A DNA stretch of 64,000 nucleotides. It comes from Numida meleagris. Taxonomy: Eukaryota; Chordata; Aves; Galliformes; Numididae. The DNA lies in NCBI RefSeq assembly GCF_002078875.1, contig NC_034409.1:63582655-63646654 (forward strand), in the 5' to 3' direction. Below, piece by piece: positions 48,501 to 60,292 of this stretch; position 1 is the first letter of the stretch; each line of letters starts with the position of its first letter. Under the pieces are notes generated by a model. It had not been told where the DNA came from and made no database searches. It saw nothing but the letters and a program-made list of their open reading frames with translations. The position numbers were made by a program, and so were the translations under genes.

Positions 48501-51500
48501 AATATTATTGGACACCTTTAATTACAGTAAAGTGCAATTCTGTGTTATAAAATGCCATCCTTTTCAATATTCAGCACAAGTCTTTCTGGTGTTAAACTAA
48601 AATATTGAGTCGTATCAATACAGTCTTATCTGAAATCATATGACAATTGAAGCCAAATCCTGTTCGCTTTCAATCCCAGGTAGTCCTATCAACATCAATA
48701 GAAATATCAAGTAAGTTAAGTGAAAGGAATGTGACATTTGCTTTTTTGGGCATGAAGCGAACAATGCAGATGACTATAATTTACAGTTTATAAATATTCA
48801 TGGAGAAGAGTTTAGATTCTGTGACACATACAAAAACTGGGTTGTTTTGCTGAGGTTTTTTTTTTTTTGCACAAAACTCGGGAAATTCAGGTGAAGACTG
48901 CAAGATCAAAACTGCAGAACTGTTTTTATCGGTGATTTGTCTCAGAGGCAGTATAGCATCTGCTCATATTCCTTGGGTCAGAGCCTGAGGTTTTAAACAC
49001 TAACTTGACTTGTGTTTAATCTGCTGAAGCTTGACAAGCCTGGACTCCTGTTCCAGTGACCCAGTTCCCTCATCAGGAAATGTTCTCCTGCAGAGTGAGC
49101 GATGAGCCTCTTGCAGGGCAAGCCCATGCTCAGCTCCTTGCATGATTAGAATTAGGAAGTATTTTTTGCATACCATCATTTTTAAGCCACTTACGAAGTG
49201 ATTCTCATTTCTCCTTCTATGCTATGTTCATTTATCCATAAACTGGCTTATTTCTCAGCATCATCACTGCTAATCTGCCTCTTCACAGACTGATTTCTCA
49301 CGCACAAAACCAGAATAAAGCTCAGCAGAGTTTTGAATGAAGTGTAAGCAGCTACCTAGAAATTAGCAGCTACATGCCTACCCTGGGCTGTGAAAAAGTT
49401 GAGGAGAACAGACTCAAAAATAATTGCTAAGAAGGACTGCTGATTGCTCTGCGACTCTCAGCCCCACTCATTTATTCATGTAGGTTGGGTGGTTCATTAA
49501 AATGACTTGTTCTTCCTTCGATCCTGGCTTTCAGCAGTGACATGTATAGAGCCCTGGAGGTAAAGACAGCTTTAGGAACTGGTGACATAGCTGACTATGA
49601 ATCATAACACTATGTTGTGCACATGAGAAACAGTTTTCATTTATTGGCACTCGTTACATCCTGATGAAATCAGCAGACTAGCAAGAAGCTTGACTTAAAA
49701 GAGAGAAGGACTGACAGAAAACTACCCTTAGATGCTCTGGAAAATAGGCCAGCTTTGGCACTGTCTCTTGGTTTCATTCCTTTTTTGCATTGTATGGGAC
49801 TGGCCATGTCGACCATATTTATCCAGTGCAGGTCCAAGCTGTTGTTTACTCTGTTTATTAGCTTGTGCAGACACACGATGCTAGAAGGGGTATGGACTAA
49901 CTTCTTGAGCTCACCCAATGCAAGCCACAGCCATCCCATGCTAGAGCTGAGCCACAGCTGCCTCCCACATGGTACAGGCAAAGGCATCCATAATTAGGGA
50001 TGTAAGTGAGGACAAGCGCCCCTTTACCAGGAAGGGGTTTTCTGAAACACCATGTTCAAATCCTCTGGTCCATGTGAAAGGAGACCTTACCTCTCCCCTT
50101 CTTCCCCTTAGTTGGTCTTGATCCTTCTCCACAAGATTGAGAGGTCAGGAGGACTGCCTTCCAAACCCCAGCCCTGTCTGGCAGAAAATTATCCAATTTC
50201 AAATAGCAACGTTTTTAATATGTTAAATTTAAATATCAACTGCTGTCCTCCGTGCCCTCAAAGGTCAGTGTTACAGACTTAGAGATACTCTTTTAGACCT
50301 TTTCTGCATTGGCAAAAGTTAACTGGAGAATTTCTTAAGGGAAAGGATGCAGAGAAGGTGAATAATAAGAGAAAACAGATCCTTGTGCTAGTCCTAATCC
50401 AAAACAGAGTGAAGTAGATGTGAGCTCTCAAATGACTTCCCTGTATTCAATCAGGATATGTAAGTGCATTTGTGTACATGCAGAAGCACAAAAGAAGTTG
50501 AGCGATCTGTTTGTGTCTGCTTTGCTGTTACTGAAGATACATGTCACTCTTTTTGTTTTCTTTCTTTTTTTATTTTTTTAGCAAGGATATGTGCCCTTGG
50601 GTGGTAAAAAGAAAAGGTATTTTGCCTGGAAATCATTATTATGGGTTCATTCTCTTCCCCTTTAAAAAGAACAACTCACTGAAATACGTAAGTCTTCAGC
50701 CATCTCATTTAATTTATCTGTGTGCATCCGGACTCCATGTTGAGGTCATTAGTATCTCAGGTGTATTACCTCACCCAGTCAGTTGCTATGGAAATAGCTT
50801 CAAGCATCTTCAGAGCCTCGGCTGTGTACCACACATGCATCTTGGAAAGAAAGGCTGTGTACAAGGGAGCAAACTTTAATTTTAAAACATACTGATACAG
50901 ATTTAAATATTTACAGTTATTTCAAATTCTTTACCTGCCTGTAAATTCACCAATACACAGTGGTGGTTTTATGTGAACGTATGTCCTTCTAACTTGGTGA
51001 TTTTAGTCCCTTCCATTAGTGCAAAAGTGATTTCTGAAGAAAAGGAATGGCCTGTACAGAAAACATCAACTGTATAAAGGGAAGAAAATATTTCCTTCTG
51101 TAAGTTTCTCAGGTTCCTAGGCTTTCTTAGAAGTTGCTCACAGCAATAACTCTATACAAGCCCTGCATCAAATATACTGCTGCACTGAATAATAGTGTCA
51201 CATTCTCCCTGAATTTACTGTTTGGAGTTATTCTCTTCATACTGTCTTGGTAATTACCAAATGGCTTCGGTATAGCTGATTATTTTTGAATACTGTTTTG
51301 CTCTTTTAGTTTAAGGCTGTTCAAGATCTTGTTGCTCGTTGCAAGTTTAGACTGAATTGAGCTACTCTTGCCTCTCAGAGGGAACATGGAAGAATATCAC
51401 CATATTCTCTTTGTTCCAGCTGTAGCAGCTGACTCTGTGATCTAAGACAAATACCCCTGGCTTAAAGAAGAGTGGAGTGTTTTATGTGTGTTGAATAGCT

Positions 51501-52758
51501 GAGTGTGTGCTGTGTCTCTGTGGAAAGGTTATGGTCATGGCGGATGGTGATCTCAGCTGCCAAGTGTCCCCTGGTGTTTCATTTGCAGCGGGATTCTAAT
51601 TACAGGCAGTTATGAGGGCTAATCTCCATTTTCTTTAAAACAGAAGTACTCCCCTTCCATTCACAAGCTTCAAGGTTGGTGACATAAAAGGTTTTTTTGT
51701 TTGTTTGTTTTTTCCTCTGCTATAACCATAAGATCACATTCTCCCTGTTTGAAACTTTAACCTAGTGGTTACATTTTTAGATGTTCTTACTAGAGGAGAA
51801 CAGCCAGCTCCTATCCATGGGAAGGAAGTTAAACACAGCAGAAGCCCTTCCTCTGTTGATGTGTGGTACTTGTCCATTATCTGTGTATGGTCTTTGGTTT
51901 TCTCTTGCCACTAATATTTTGAAGCCTTTATTTTTTTTCACTAGAATGGGTTTCAGAAAACCCCAGACGATGCTATGAGCAAGATACAAGTTTTTAATCT
52001 GCCTGGTTTGGGATACGCAGTACAACAGAACTGAGCAGTCCCACTCACGTTTCCTACTCATTTGACAGTGCCATGAGCCCACCAACTTGTGGTTGGTACA
52101 GCCTTCTAGAGACCTGGTAGCAGCCATCTAGTAGTTTTTATTACCCTGTCTCCCAGACTCAGGGAGTGGGCCGGATTTTGCTTCTACCTGCTCCTCAAAA
52201 TGCAATCACTTCCAATGGGGACCGACAGATATAACAGAGAAATGAATTTCTTCTGTGCAGCTCAATAGACCTTTCAAGGCTCTCATAAAGCCTGTGTAAC
52301 AGAGATCATCAGCCAGTTGAATCAGTATGATAAATTGTTTCCTAGCATGCCTCCATGGCTCTTCATATAAGTGATTGGTCCACCTATGTCAGCAGGCTAG
52401 CTCAAGCATCAGCCATGCAGCCCAATAAGGTATAAAACCCCATAAAGCACAGATTGGTTTGATGCCATAGCAGACAAGGTGGGATAGCTCATAAGAATTC
52501 TCTCTATAGCCTTTGCTAAACTTAGACTTTGAAGCTATGAGGTTTGATTACCTCGTATTTTTTCCCCCCTCTTCGTATACTTAACACATATATGCTTTTA
52601 CCCAATTATCTTAGGCATAATTGGCTAGGAGAGGGGTGTTAAGGATGAAGGGGTAGCAGTAATACAAAATATCTTTGCTTCTCAACATGTAAATCCCAGT
52701 CTTGATGTTATCCAAGCATATACTTTATGTTTCCACTTAAAAGAAGGGAATGCTGTTC

Positions 52759-52781
52759 TTTTTTTTTTTTTTTTTTTTTTT
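52759..52781. repeat. T23 homopolymer
   Basis: Twenty-three consecutive T. On the minus strand this is A23, and an AATAAA word (complement of 52794-52799) lies 12 bases upstream of it. That is compatible with a retroposed poly(A) tail but also frequent by chance in AT-rich DNA. Confidence 0.95.
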
Positions 52782-55250
52782 GCCGTTATTATTTTTATTA
52801 CATTTTTCTTCCATTTATCATTTTTAAGACGTGCAGAAATTGAGCTCTTGGTGACACCTTCACCTGATGGTGGCTGGCTGTGCTTGGCTGGCTTGGAGGA
52901 ATCTCTGCCAAGTTATGCCCAATATGATCATTTTGGAAGTAATTCTGCAAATAAATATCATAGTCTGTGAGGATATGTAGTGTTCCACCTAATATTTAAC
53001 AGCGGTATGTGGCTCAGTATTTGGAGTTCTTGTCAAGCAGTGCATCTGAAAGAGAAGCAGCAATGGAGGGGAGACTTGCCAGTGTGGAGTAACAGCTTTT
53101 GTTTGTTGATGCAACCCTGTTTGAGAAAAAATCAGCAGGAGTTTGGCCCTAAAAATTGTGGATGCCAGGGTGTCGTGTCTTCTGCTAACTTTTGTGTTGA
53201 TGTAGAAGCCAGCCACTCTGACAAATAGTGTTTATAGTGACATCATAGAGCTTTAAATGATTGAATTCAGTACTTAGAGGAGACTGTTATTCTAAGCTCC
53301 TGCTGACAGCACTGCCAATGGAACTATACCATTGTAGGAAATGGTGGGCGGTCATTTTCAGCAAAAAAAAATATCTCTTGTGTAGACAGATACTGTTTAC
53401 AGATATCACGGAAAAAATACATTCAGAACAGACTAGAATGAGAAAGGTTGCCAACAAGAATTTGTGAAGACTGTTTATTACTGGTTTTATTGACAAAGAC
53501 ATTAAGAAGTGACAACCAACCTAATTTTTGATTCTCAAGTAGAGATGAATTTTAGTCTAGTGACGTAAAAGGATTAGATAATGAACACATAATAATGATG
53601 TGGGTATCTGTTACTCTGTCCATCTCTGTGGCTTACTATTTGCTTGCCACTTCCCAGTCATACTGGTTTATCCCACACAAGGCTGTACCTGAGAAAAGCT
53701 TTTTGTAAGAGAGAAAATGACAGAATATTTTACCTCCAGTGTCAAATGTCTTGAAAAATGGATCCATCTGATTCTATTTTTATTTCTATGTTTAAAACGC
53801 GTTACTTATAGATGGAAAATACAGTACGGTTCTTTTTTTTTTTTTTATACAGAAGAGAAGCCAAGATCTAAACAAGAGAATAATAAAGCAAAATAAAAAT
53901 TTCCCTTCTCCAACAATGTAAATTCCAATTACAGAAGTGTAGGCAGTTCAAGTGCTGGGATATTTTTTTTCCTTCAGCTGCCAGTTTTGCAGTTCTTTGT
54001 TTACGCTCACTAGAGATGAAGAATGCAGCCATTTTTAAGAATTGGGTATAAAGTCCTCATGTTCTGATCCCATGGTTTTTTACATCAGAATTTTCACTGA
54101 GGGCATGAGGACAAAGAAGAATTCAGAATCAGGCTCATAGCCAGAAATATGTGAGAACTTAAAAGCCAAGCAGAATAATTGGATCTCTGCTAACAAACTG
54201 ACAGTAACTGTCATAGATAATCAGATTAACATGGCAGAAAGCCCTGAAAACAGGGACAAAGTAATGTTCATTTCTTACCCACAGGAAACTTTGAATTTAA
54301 CAAGCCAAAGAACAGGCTAGCTGTGCATAATGTCATTATCAAAGCCTAAGAGATGTTCATTGTCACAACAATACCTATTTCTTCAACCTTTTGAAGAAAC
54401 TGAACAACTAAAATTGCTTTCCATAAGACCAACATTATTGATGCTTTGTGCTTGTCCTGATTCCACTCTTTATGCCTTCTGCCCTCTCACTCAGCCCTCA
54501 CATTTAGAAGAGGAGCTCATGTACTCTGGTCACAGCTAGAGCTGGACTGCAGTGAAGGGTACAGCTACATGAACCTGTTCTTGGAGCAGCATATGTGGAA
54601 AGAACTGTAAAAAGTAGCAAGTGTTTATTCAAGACTTTGAGCAGAGCTGAGTGTGTCAGAGGAGCGTACTCAGAGCTACTGTCCACTGATGATACATCTA
54701 TGCACAGGACTTGCATGACCTATTTGACTTGGACTTTTATAGTCAAAGCTGAGATGTACTAGGAGAGAAGAAAAGGGTAAAAAGAAAAAAAAAAAAAACG
54801 GGCAGAAAGACAATAAGCCTACTTCCAAATCCTCCTCTTTTAGATAACTTCTGTAGCAATAGCACAATCCTAATTCTCAAAATGTGTATTTGGGGGCTTT
54901 TAATGTGTGAAGAGACTTCTTTTTAAGCCTGGGCTTTGTGGAAACCGGCATTCAATTTCTTCAAACTGTCTGTTGTCGTAGGCAAATCACTTTAATCTTT
55001 GCCTGTCTCAAATCTCTACGGTGTAGCACAGATAGATTAAGTTTACTGCAGCTATCCAAATTATCAGTGGTGTAAACCCTCCAGGAAAATCTTCCTTTGA
55101 TCTTGCAGTAAGAAGTGCGCCACTGAAGCTAATGAGACTGAACATGCAGGATAAGTGCCGATGTAGGTATAATAAAGCTACCACAAAGGTTGGAGAGAGA
55201 ATAATTTCCTCTGTATCTAGATTGCATTTGTTGGCAGAGGAAAGCTGCAA
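52782..55250. other. Gene-free sequence (presumed intron)
   Basis: AT-rich unique sequence. Homopolymers include T14 at about 53833 and A14-15 at about 54785. No recognised coding exon. Confidence 0.5.
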
Positions 55251-56230
55251 ATCATAGAATCATAGAATGCCCTGGGTTGAAAAGGACCATAATGATCATC
55301 TAGTTTCAACGCCCCTGCTGTGTGTGGAGTTACCAACCACTAAACCAGGCTGCCCAGAGCCACATCCAGCCTGGCCTTGAATGCCTCCAGGGATGGGGCA
55401 TCCACAGCCTCCTTGGGCAACCTGTTCCAGCGCGTCACCACTCTCTGAGTGGAAAACTTCTTCCTAATATCTAACCTAAACCTGCCCTGTCTTGGTTTAA
55501 AACCATTCCCCCTTGTCCTATCGCTATCCACCCATGTAAACAGTTGTTTATACGCTCCCTTCAAGTATTGGAAGGCCACAATGAGGTCTCTTCGGAGCCT
55601 TCTCTTCTCTAAGCTAAACAAGCCCAGTTCCCTCAACCTTTCTTCACAGGAGAGGTGCTCCAGCCCTCTGATCATCTTAGTGGCCCTCCTCTGGACCCGT
55701 TCCAAAAGCTCCACGTCTTTCTTGTGCTGGGGGCCCAAGGCCTGGACGCAGTACTGAAGATGGGGCCTCACAAGAGCCGAGTAGAGGGGAACAATCACCT
55801 CCCTCTCCCTGCTGACCACTCCTCTTTTAATGCAGCCCAGAACATAGTTGGCCTTCCGGGCTGCCAGCGCACACTGCTGGCTCATGTCCAGCTTCTCATC
55901 CACCAGGACCCCCAAGTCCTTCTCTGCAGGGCTGCTCTCGAGGATTTCTTCCCTCAGTTTGTATAAATTCCTGGGATTTCCCCGGCCCAAGTGCAGCACC
56001 TTGCATTTGGCCTTGTTGAACATCATTAGGTTCTCATGGGCCCTCTTGTCCAGCCTGTCCAGGTCCCACTGGGTGGCTTCCTTTCCCTCCAGTGTATCAA
56101 CTGCGCCGCTCAGCTTGGTGTCATCTGCAAAATTCCTGAGGGTGCACTCGATGCCATTGTTTATGTCATTAATGAAGATGTTGAACAGCACCGGTCCCAA
56201 TACCAACCCCTGAGGGACACCGCTTATTAA
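55251..56230 (-). mobile_element. CR1 LINE, ~980-base copy with intact C-terminal RT frame
   Basis: The plus strand begins with the reversed octamer repeat 'atcatagaatcatagaatg' and reads back through the 3' UTR into ORF2. The minus frame 56206 to 55340 runs 288 codons without a stop. In order it shows [13 protein letters not shown] (RT palm), FADDTKLSG (catalytic FADD at residues 26-29), [84 protein letters not shown] and [21 protein letters not shown], then its natural stop. The N-terminal endonuclease and most of the RT are missing, so it cannot move. The first codon is TTG within the RT; translation of the parent ORF would begin far upstream. Confidence 0.95.
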
Positions 56231-56966
56231 TCCAGGTTTGTGTCTGAAATTTCAGTGTTTTTTTGCCAGGCTGCTTACGCTCTTGCCCCGCATTCCTTAT
56301 GTGTATGTAGGCCATCCTCCCCAGTGACCCAGGAATGCATAATAAGCTCTCCTCCGCATGGTTTAAACATTCTGATATTTTACATGGTGCAGCTGTGTTG
56401 TGCTTGTTGCTGCTGAAATTAAATGTGCCTTATGGCTTCCACCTCCAAAAGGGCTGATCCTGCATAGTGAAGCTGCCCTCCTTGCTGGGAAGGGCTGCTG
56501 CTGCTCTGGGTGATACCTCTCAGCTGTTGTGCATGTTGTTGGGCCAAATCAAAAAATGTGTTGCTTGAAACCTGCAGCCTGTGCTGGGCAAGAGGCCAGG
56601 TAAAGGGGTCATAGCACCTCTGGTGTTTGATATTGTCCGTACTGACACGAGAGTCCCTTACAGCAAATATTGCTCCTGCAAAATGGCAGTTTAAGAGTGG
56701 AGAGCATTCGCTGTATTCAGAGTGATGTAGGACTCCAGCGCCAGTCCTGCTAGTAGGAAACAGTGTTGCTTAGTGTTGCTACATTAAACATATGTTCATA
56801 TTCTTTCATTATGGTTAGGCACACTATTCTAAAAACAGCCCCTAAAAAAATGTTGTGACATAGTTTTATTTTCTGGGTTTTTTGTGTGTATGTTTTCTTT
56901 TTTTCTCTCTGCAGTTACCATTATTATTTTTAATGGATGGGAAGGTCCCTCATTAGTCATCAGCAG

Positions 56967-57032
56967 AATTATAGCACCTTAGAATAACTTTAACAAGATA
57001 TTATTTTGTCCAACCTTATGCTCAAGGCAGGG
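56967..57032 (-). mobile_element. Possible very degraded CR1 3' fragment (minus)
   Basis: The plus strand reads 'cagaattatagcacc', then after a gap 'tttgtccaaccttatgctc' and 'aaggcaggg'. This resembles the CR1 3' end 'gtccaacctcctgctcaa' in reverse orientation. It is too decayed for certainty. Confidence 0.4.
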
Positions 57033-57827
57033 TATAGTGATGTCTTGTTGAAATAATGAACGTGTGGTTAAATGACAGAAATGGGACTCTGAAGATGTGC
57101 ATTAACTCTACTTCTTTGCCTTTGATTTTGTTCAATAACTTCAGTCATGTTGTTTATAGTAAAATACCTAAGGATATTTTATTACCTAAATCCTTGTTTT
57201 ATTGTTTATTACCTTGCTCAGCTATCTCTTACTTTTCACACTCTTTGTCTATTCTTTTTAATAATCTAACTTCTTTACAGAAAGGATGACTTTGCACAAT
57301 ATTGAGTGCATTGGAATCCTGAACGTGGTTATATTTATAATAGCAATAATCATCAAAGAGGATGACACCACTGTCTCTAGAGGGGTGTTTCACAGGATGC
57401 TAGATGCTCATTTTCTGCGATGGGACTATAGTACAGGGTGTCCATTGTCGATCAGAAAATGCTCTTTCTTGAAGCAATGAACTTTGATAATGTGTTAGTC
57501 ACAAATGTCTTTTGTAAATGAAAGAAAATGAATGTTAATCACTGTAGTGAATAATGATCCCAGGATGCATCTTATAGAGGCAAATGTATGCTATTTTGCC
57601 TTCTTCAACAACAGTCATATTTGCCTCAATAACAAAATACTACAAAATAAGTCTACTCTTAGGATGTTTACTACCCATTAGTGGTCCATTACTTTGTTGT
57701 GGTTATGTTAGGTACAAAGCATATTGGATGCCTACGCTGAATGCTCACATGAAAAACGTGCACCAAGGCACCTATATAAGCAGCTTATCTGGGTGAGGCA
57801 AAGTCCCCTAAACATGTACCAGTCAAG

Positions 57828-57853
57828 TTTTTTTTTTTTTTTTTTTTTTTTTT
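57828..57853. repeat. T26 homopolymer (A26 on the minus strand)
   Basis: The longest homopolymer in the window. On the minus strand, AATAAA (complement of 57880-57885) lies 26 bases upstream of the A run, the normal distance between a polyadenylation signal and a poly(A) tail. See the finding on a possible retrocopy. Confidence 0.95.
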
Positions 57854-58857
57854 AATAAGAAATATTTGTAATTGCAATTTTTATTGGCAACTGTTCTGTT
57901 CCTTTGCAAATTGGAACTCCTCTAGGAATTCCTCTGTGGACCTCATTCTAGGCTTGTCTTGTGTGAAGGCCTCTAAGCTCAAATAAGGGATTATAGCATT
58001 GATGCTGCTTCCTGTGCTTGGTTCAGTATGCTTCAAACTTGGCAGAAATTCAGTCAGCAGAGACCTGTGGGGTCACCCTCACATCCAGAAGTTCATCTAG
58101 CCTAGTTGCTTTGTTGATGTCTCCCATATATTAACATACAGGTTTGTGGAATAAATTGACAGTGTCAGAAGATTTGAAAATGACCTTTTAAGCAGTCCTA
58201 GCCATCACTGTAAGTTGAAGGCTTGTGGTCAAGAGCTGTTAATTATTTTGGTTGTTTTAAATAGCATGGATTGTTAATGAAGTATGTGAAAAGTTGTATG
58301 TGAGCTTTTGTTTTGATAATGCCTTATTTCCATTCTCTGAAATTACTTTTGCTTTGGACTTGTGTCTAGCACAGGTCAGAACTAGCTATGGTTAGATATT
58401 TTGAGGCTATGCCTACAGCAGGAGAAATATGTTTTAAGCATCTCATTGAAAAAAAAAATCATATGTAATCCTTCAGTGCTTTCAGATTTTGGATAGTTCT
58501 TACATGCGTGCATATGGGTTCTTAAATGGGTACACTTGTGCTGGGTGCTGTTAAACACAAATACAGAGGTAAGCTTTGCCTCAGAGGTCTACCTAGATGA
58601 AGACAGAGCCTGGCTGCTTGATCAGCAGTATTGCAACTGCAGGTGGCTGAAGATGGAATAAAGAAATGATACAAGCTGACAACATTAAGTAGATATGCAC
58701 CATAGCTTAACTATTGCATGTACTGGGAGAACAGTGTATATCACCAACAAGAACACCCATTACCAGAAAATCTGACTGGTGACAGGACGTGCTAGAAACG
58801 ATACAGAGGCAAGGAATATAGAGAACCAGTATGAGTGTGGGTTTTGAGGTTGGTTAG

Positions 58858-58893
58858 GTTTTTGTTTTGTTTTGTTTTGTTTTTTTTTTTTTT
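58858..58893. repeat. (TTTTG)n and poly-T tract
   Basis: Four copies of a TTTTG pentamer run into T13. Simple-sequence DNA with no other feature attached. Confidence 0.9.
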
Positions 58894-60083
58894 GCTATTT
58901 TCTTTCTTCTTATTATTTTTTTTTTAATTAAGATTCAAAGACTTGGCACAATGCTTCAGCTTCCTACACAGGCAGCTGTGTGTGTATACGCTTCATATTT
59001 AGCCTTATTTTAAGAATAGTTTATTCAGATAACTTTTTGTTCCTCCATTAGAACTCTACATAGGTATGTACCAATTTCAAAGAGACTTTCACAGGAAAAC
59101 TTTACAGGATGGCAAACGAAAACCCTAATTTTAAAGTGAGACTCATTCTGGAGAAGGGTAGTATTTTCAGGACGTGAGAATTCAGCAGGGCTGTTCAACT
59201 GTCTGATCCTCCGCCTTTTTCAGCAAGCTGCCACTTTACGAGGAAACACCCTCAGTAATTGATGATTTCAAGATGGCTTTCTCAGACATTCAGGTTGGAG
59301 CTGCCACAATCTGTGCACACAATATGCATTGTTCCAAAGTCAGAGTGACTGATTTTGGAGCCTAGGAATTAAACCATTGGCCTGGGATGCTGTGAGCAGA
59401 GAGGCCTGAACCCTGATCTCCCACTGCTCAGAAAGTACACAGAAAGTAATGTGTCCAGCAGATGAAATATATTAAACTTTCACCAAAATACCTAGTTCAA
59501 CTGCAGCTACAGTCAGGCAGAACAGGAAATTGGAAGGTGGGAATGTTTTGCCTTCCCATCTCTTTCCCTTGATTTTATTCTAACATTTCCTCCTTTTCCT
59601 GTTTCTCCCACCCCATGTTTCTCATTTTCCATGGAAAACAATGTAAATTCTTCTTCATTTCAGTGAAGAACAGAGGAAAAAATACTCAATTGCTTTCTGC
59701 AAGATGAAAAAGCAATATCCCATCATTTCTATTGATGTTTGAGTCAGACTGGCAAAAAATAAAGAGGCTTCATATTTAGAAATCAAAACAGATTGTAATT
59801 GGTACTCCCACAAGATGCAGTAATCTTTAAATGCTTCCAAGTAGTGCTTAGAAAGGTGAGAAATTCTTTCCTAACACTTATGGATGAAAAAATCTAAGGA
59901 AATAAAATAATTCTTTGTGTGATTCTTATGAAAATATGTATCCACAGGGTTCTATAAGAAGGGAAAGAGCACAAGGAAAGAAAAAGAGCACAGAAGAAAA
60001 ATAGCCTTCTAGAGAGGAAGATATGATTATGCCTTTTAGTGGTGTCAGTGCTGGCACAATTAAGGAGGTGTAGGGCCTAGCTT

Positions 60084-60292
60084 AGAATCATAGAATCATT
60101 AAGGTTGGAAAGACCGTAAGATCATCTAGTCCAACCATCAACCCATGCCTGAGACCGCTCTAGACCATGTCACTCGGTGCCACGTCTACTATTCTCTTGA
60201 ACACCTCCCTGGGCAGTCTGCTCCAATCCCTCACTGCTCTTTCCGAGAATAAATTTTTCCTAATACCCAACCTGAACCTCTCCTGGTGCAAC
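60084..60292 (-). mobile_element. CR1 LINE 3' end (minus)
   Basis: Plus-strand text begins 'agaatcatagaatcattaag' 'gttggaaagaccg', then 'agatcatctagtccaacc', 'cttgaacacctccctggg', 'cctcactgctctttccgaga' and 'cctaatacccaacctgaacc'. This is the reversed CR1 3' UTR and ORF2 C-terminus. About 210 bases, close in type to the copy at 20207. Confidence 0.93.

Larger units (their letters stand above)
43646..52758. other. Gene-free sequence (presumed intron)
   Basis: About 9 kb without a recognised transposon, apart from simple repeats: C13A11 at 45561-45584 and T14 at 46245-46258. It includes a 171-codon minus frame at 46621-47136 that begins with TTG, not ATG, and a CCAAT/TATAAAA pair at 52422-52437 too closely spaced to be typical. 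Confidence 0.45.
56231..60083. other. Gene-free sequence (presumed intron)
   Basis: AT-rich. Includes a possible very old CR1 end at 56967-57032, the T26 tract at 57828-57853 and a (TTTTG)n/poly-T patch at 58858-58893. Frames stay under 80 codons. Confidence 0.5.

Noticed and set aside
52374..52440. CCAAT and TATAAAA pair as a promoter or LTR
   Set aside because: The two boxes are only about 5 bases apart, unlike functional promoters, and no LTR borders are visible.
55449..56230. Plus-strand frames of 64-121 codons
   Set aside because: Antisense to the intact CR1 ORF2 frame.
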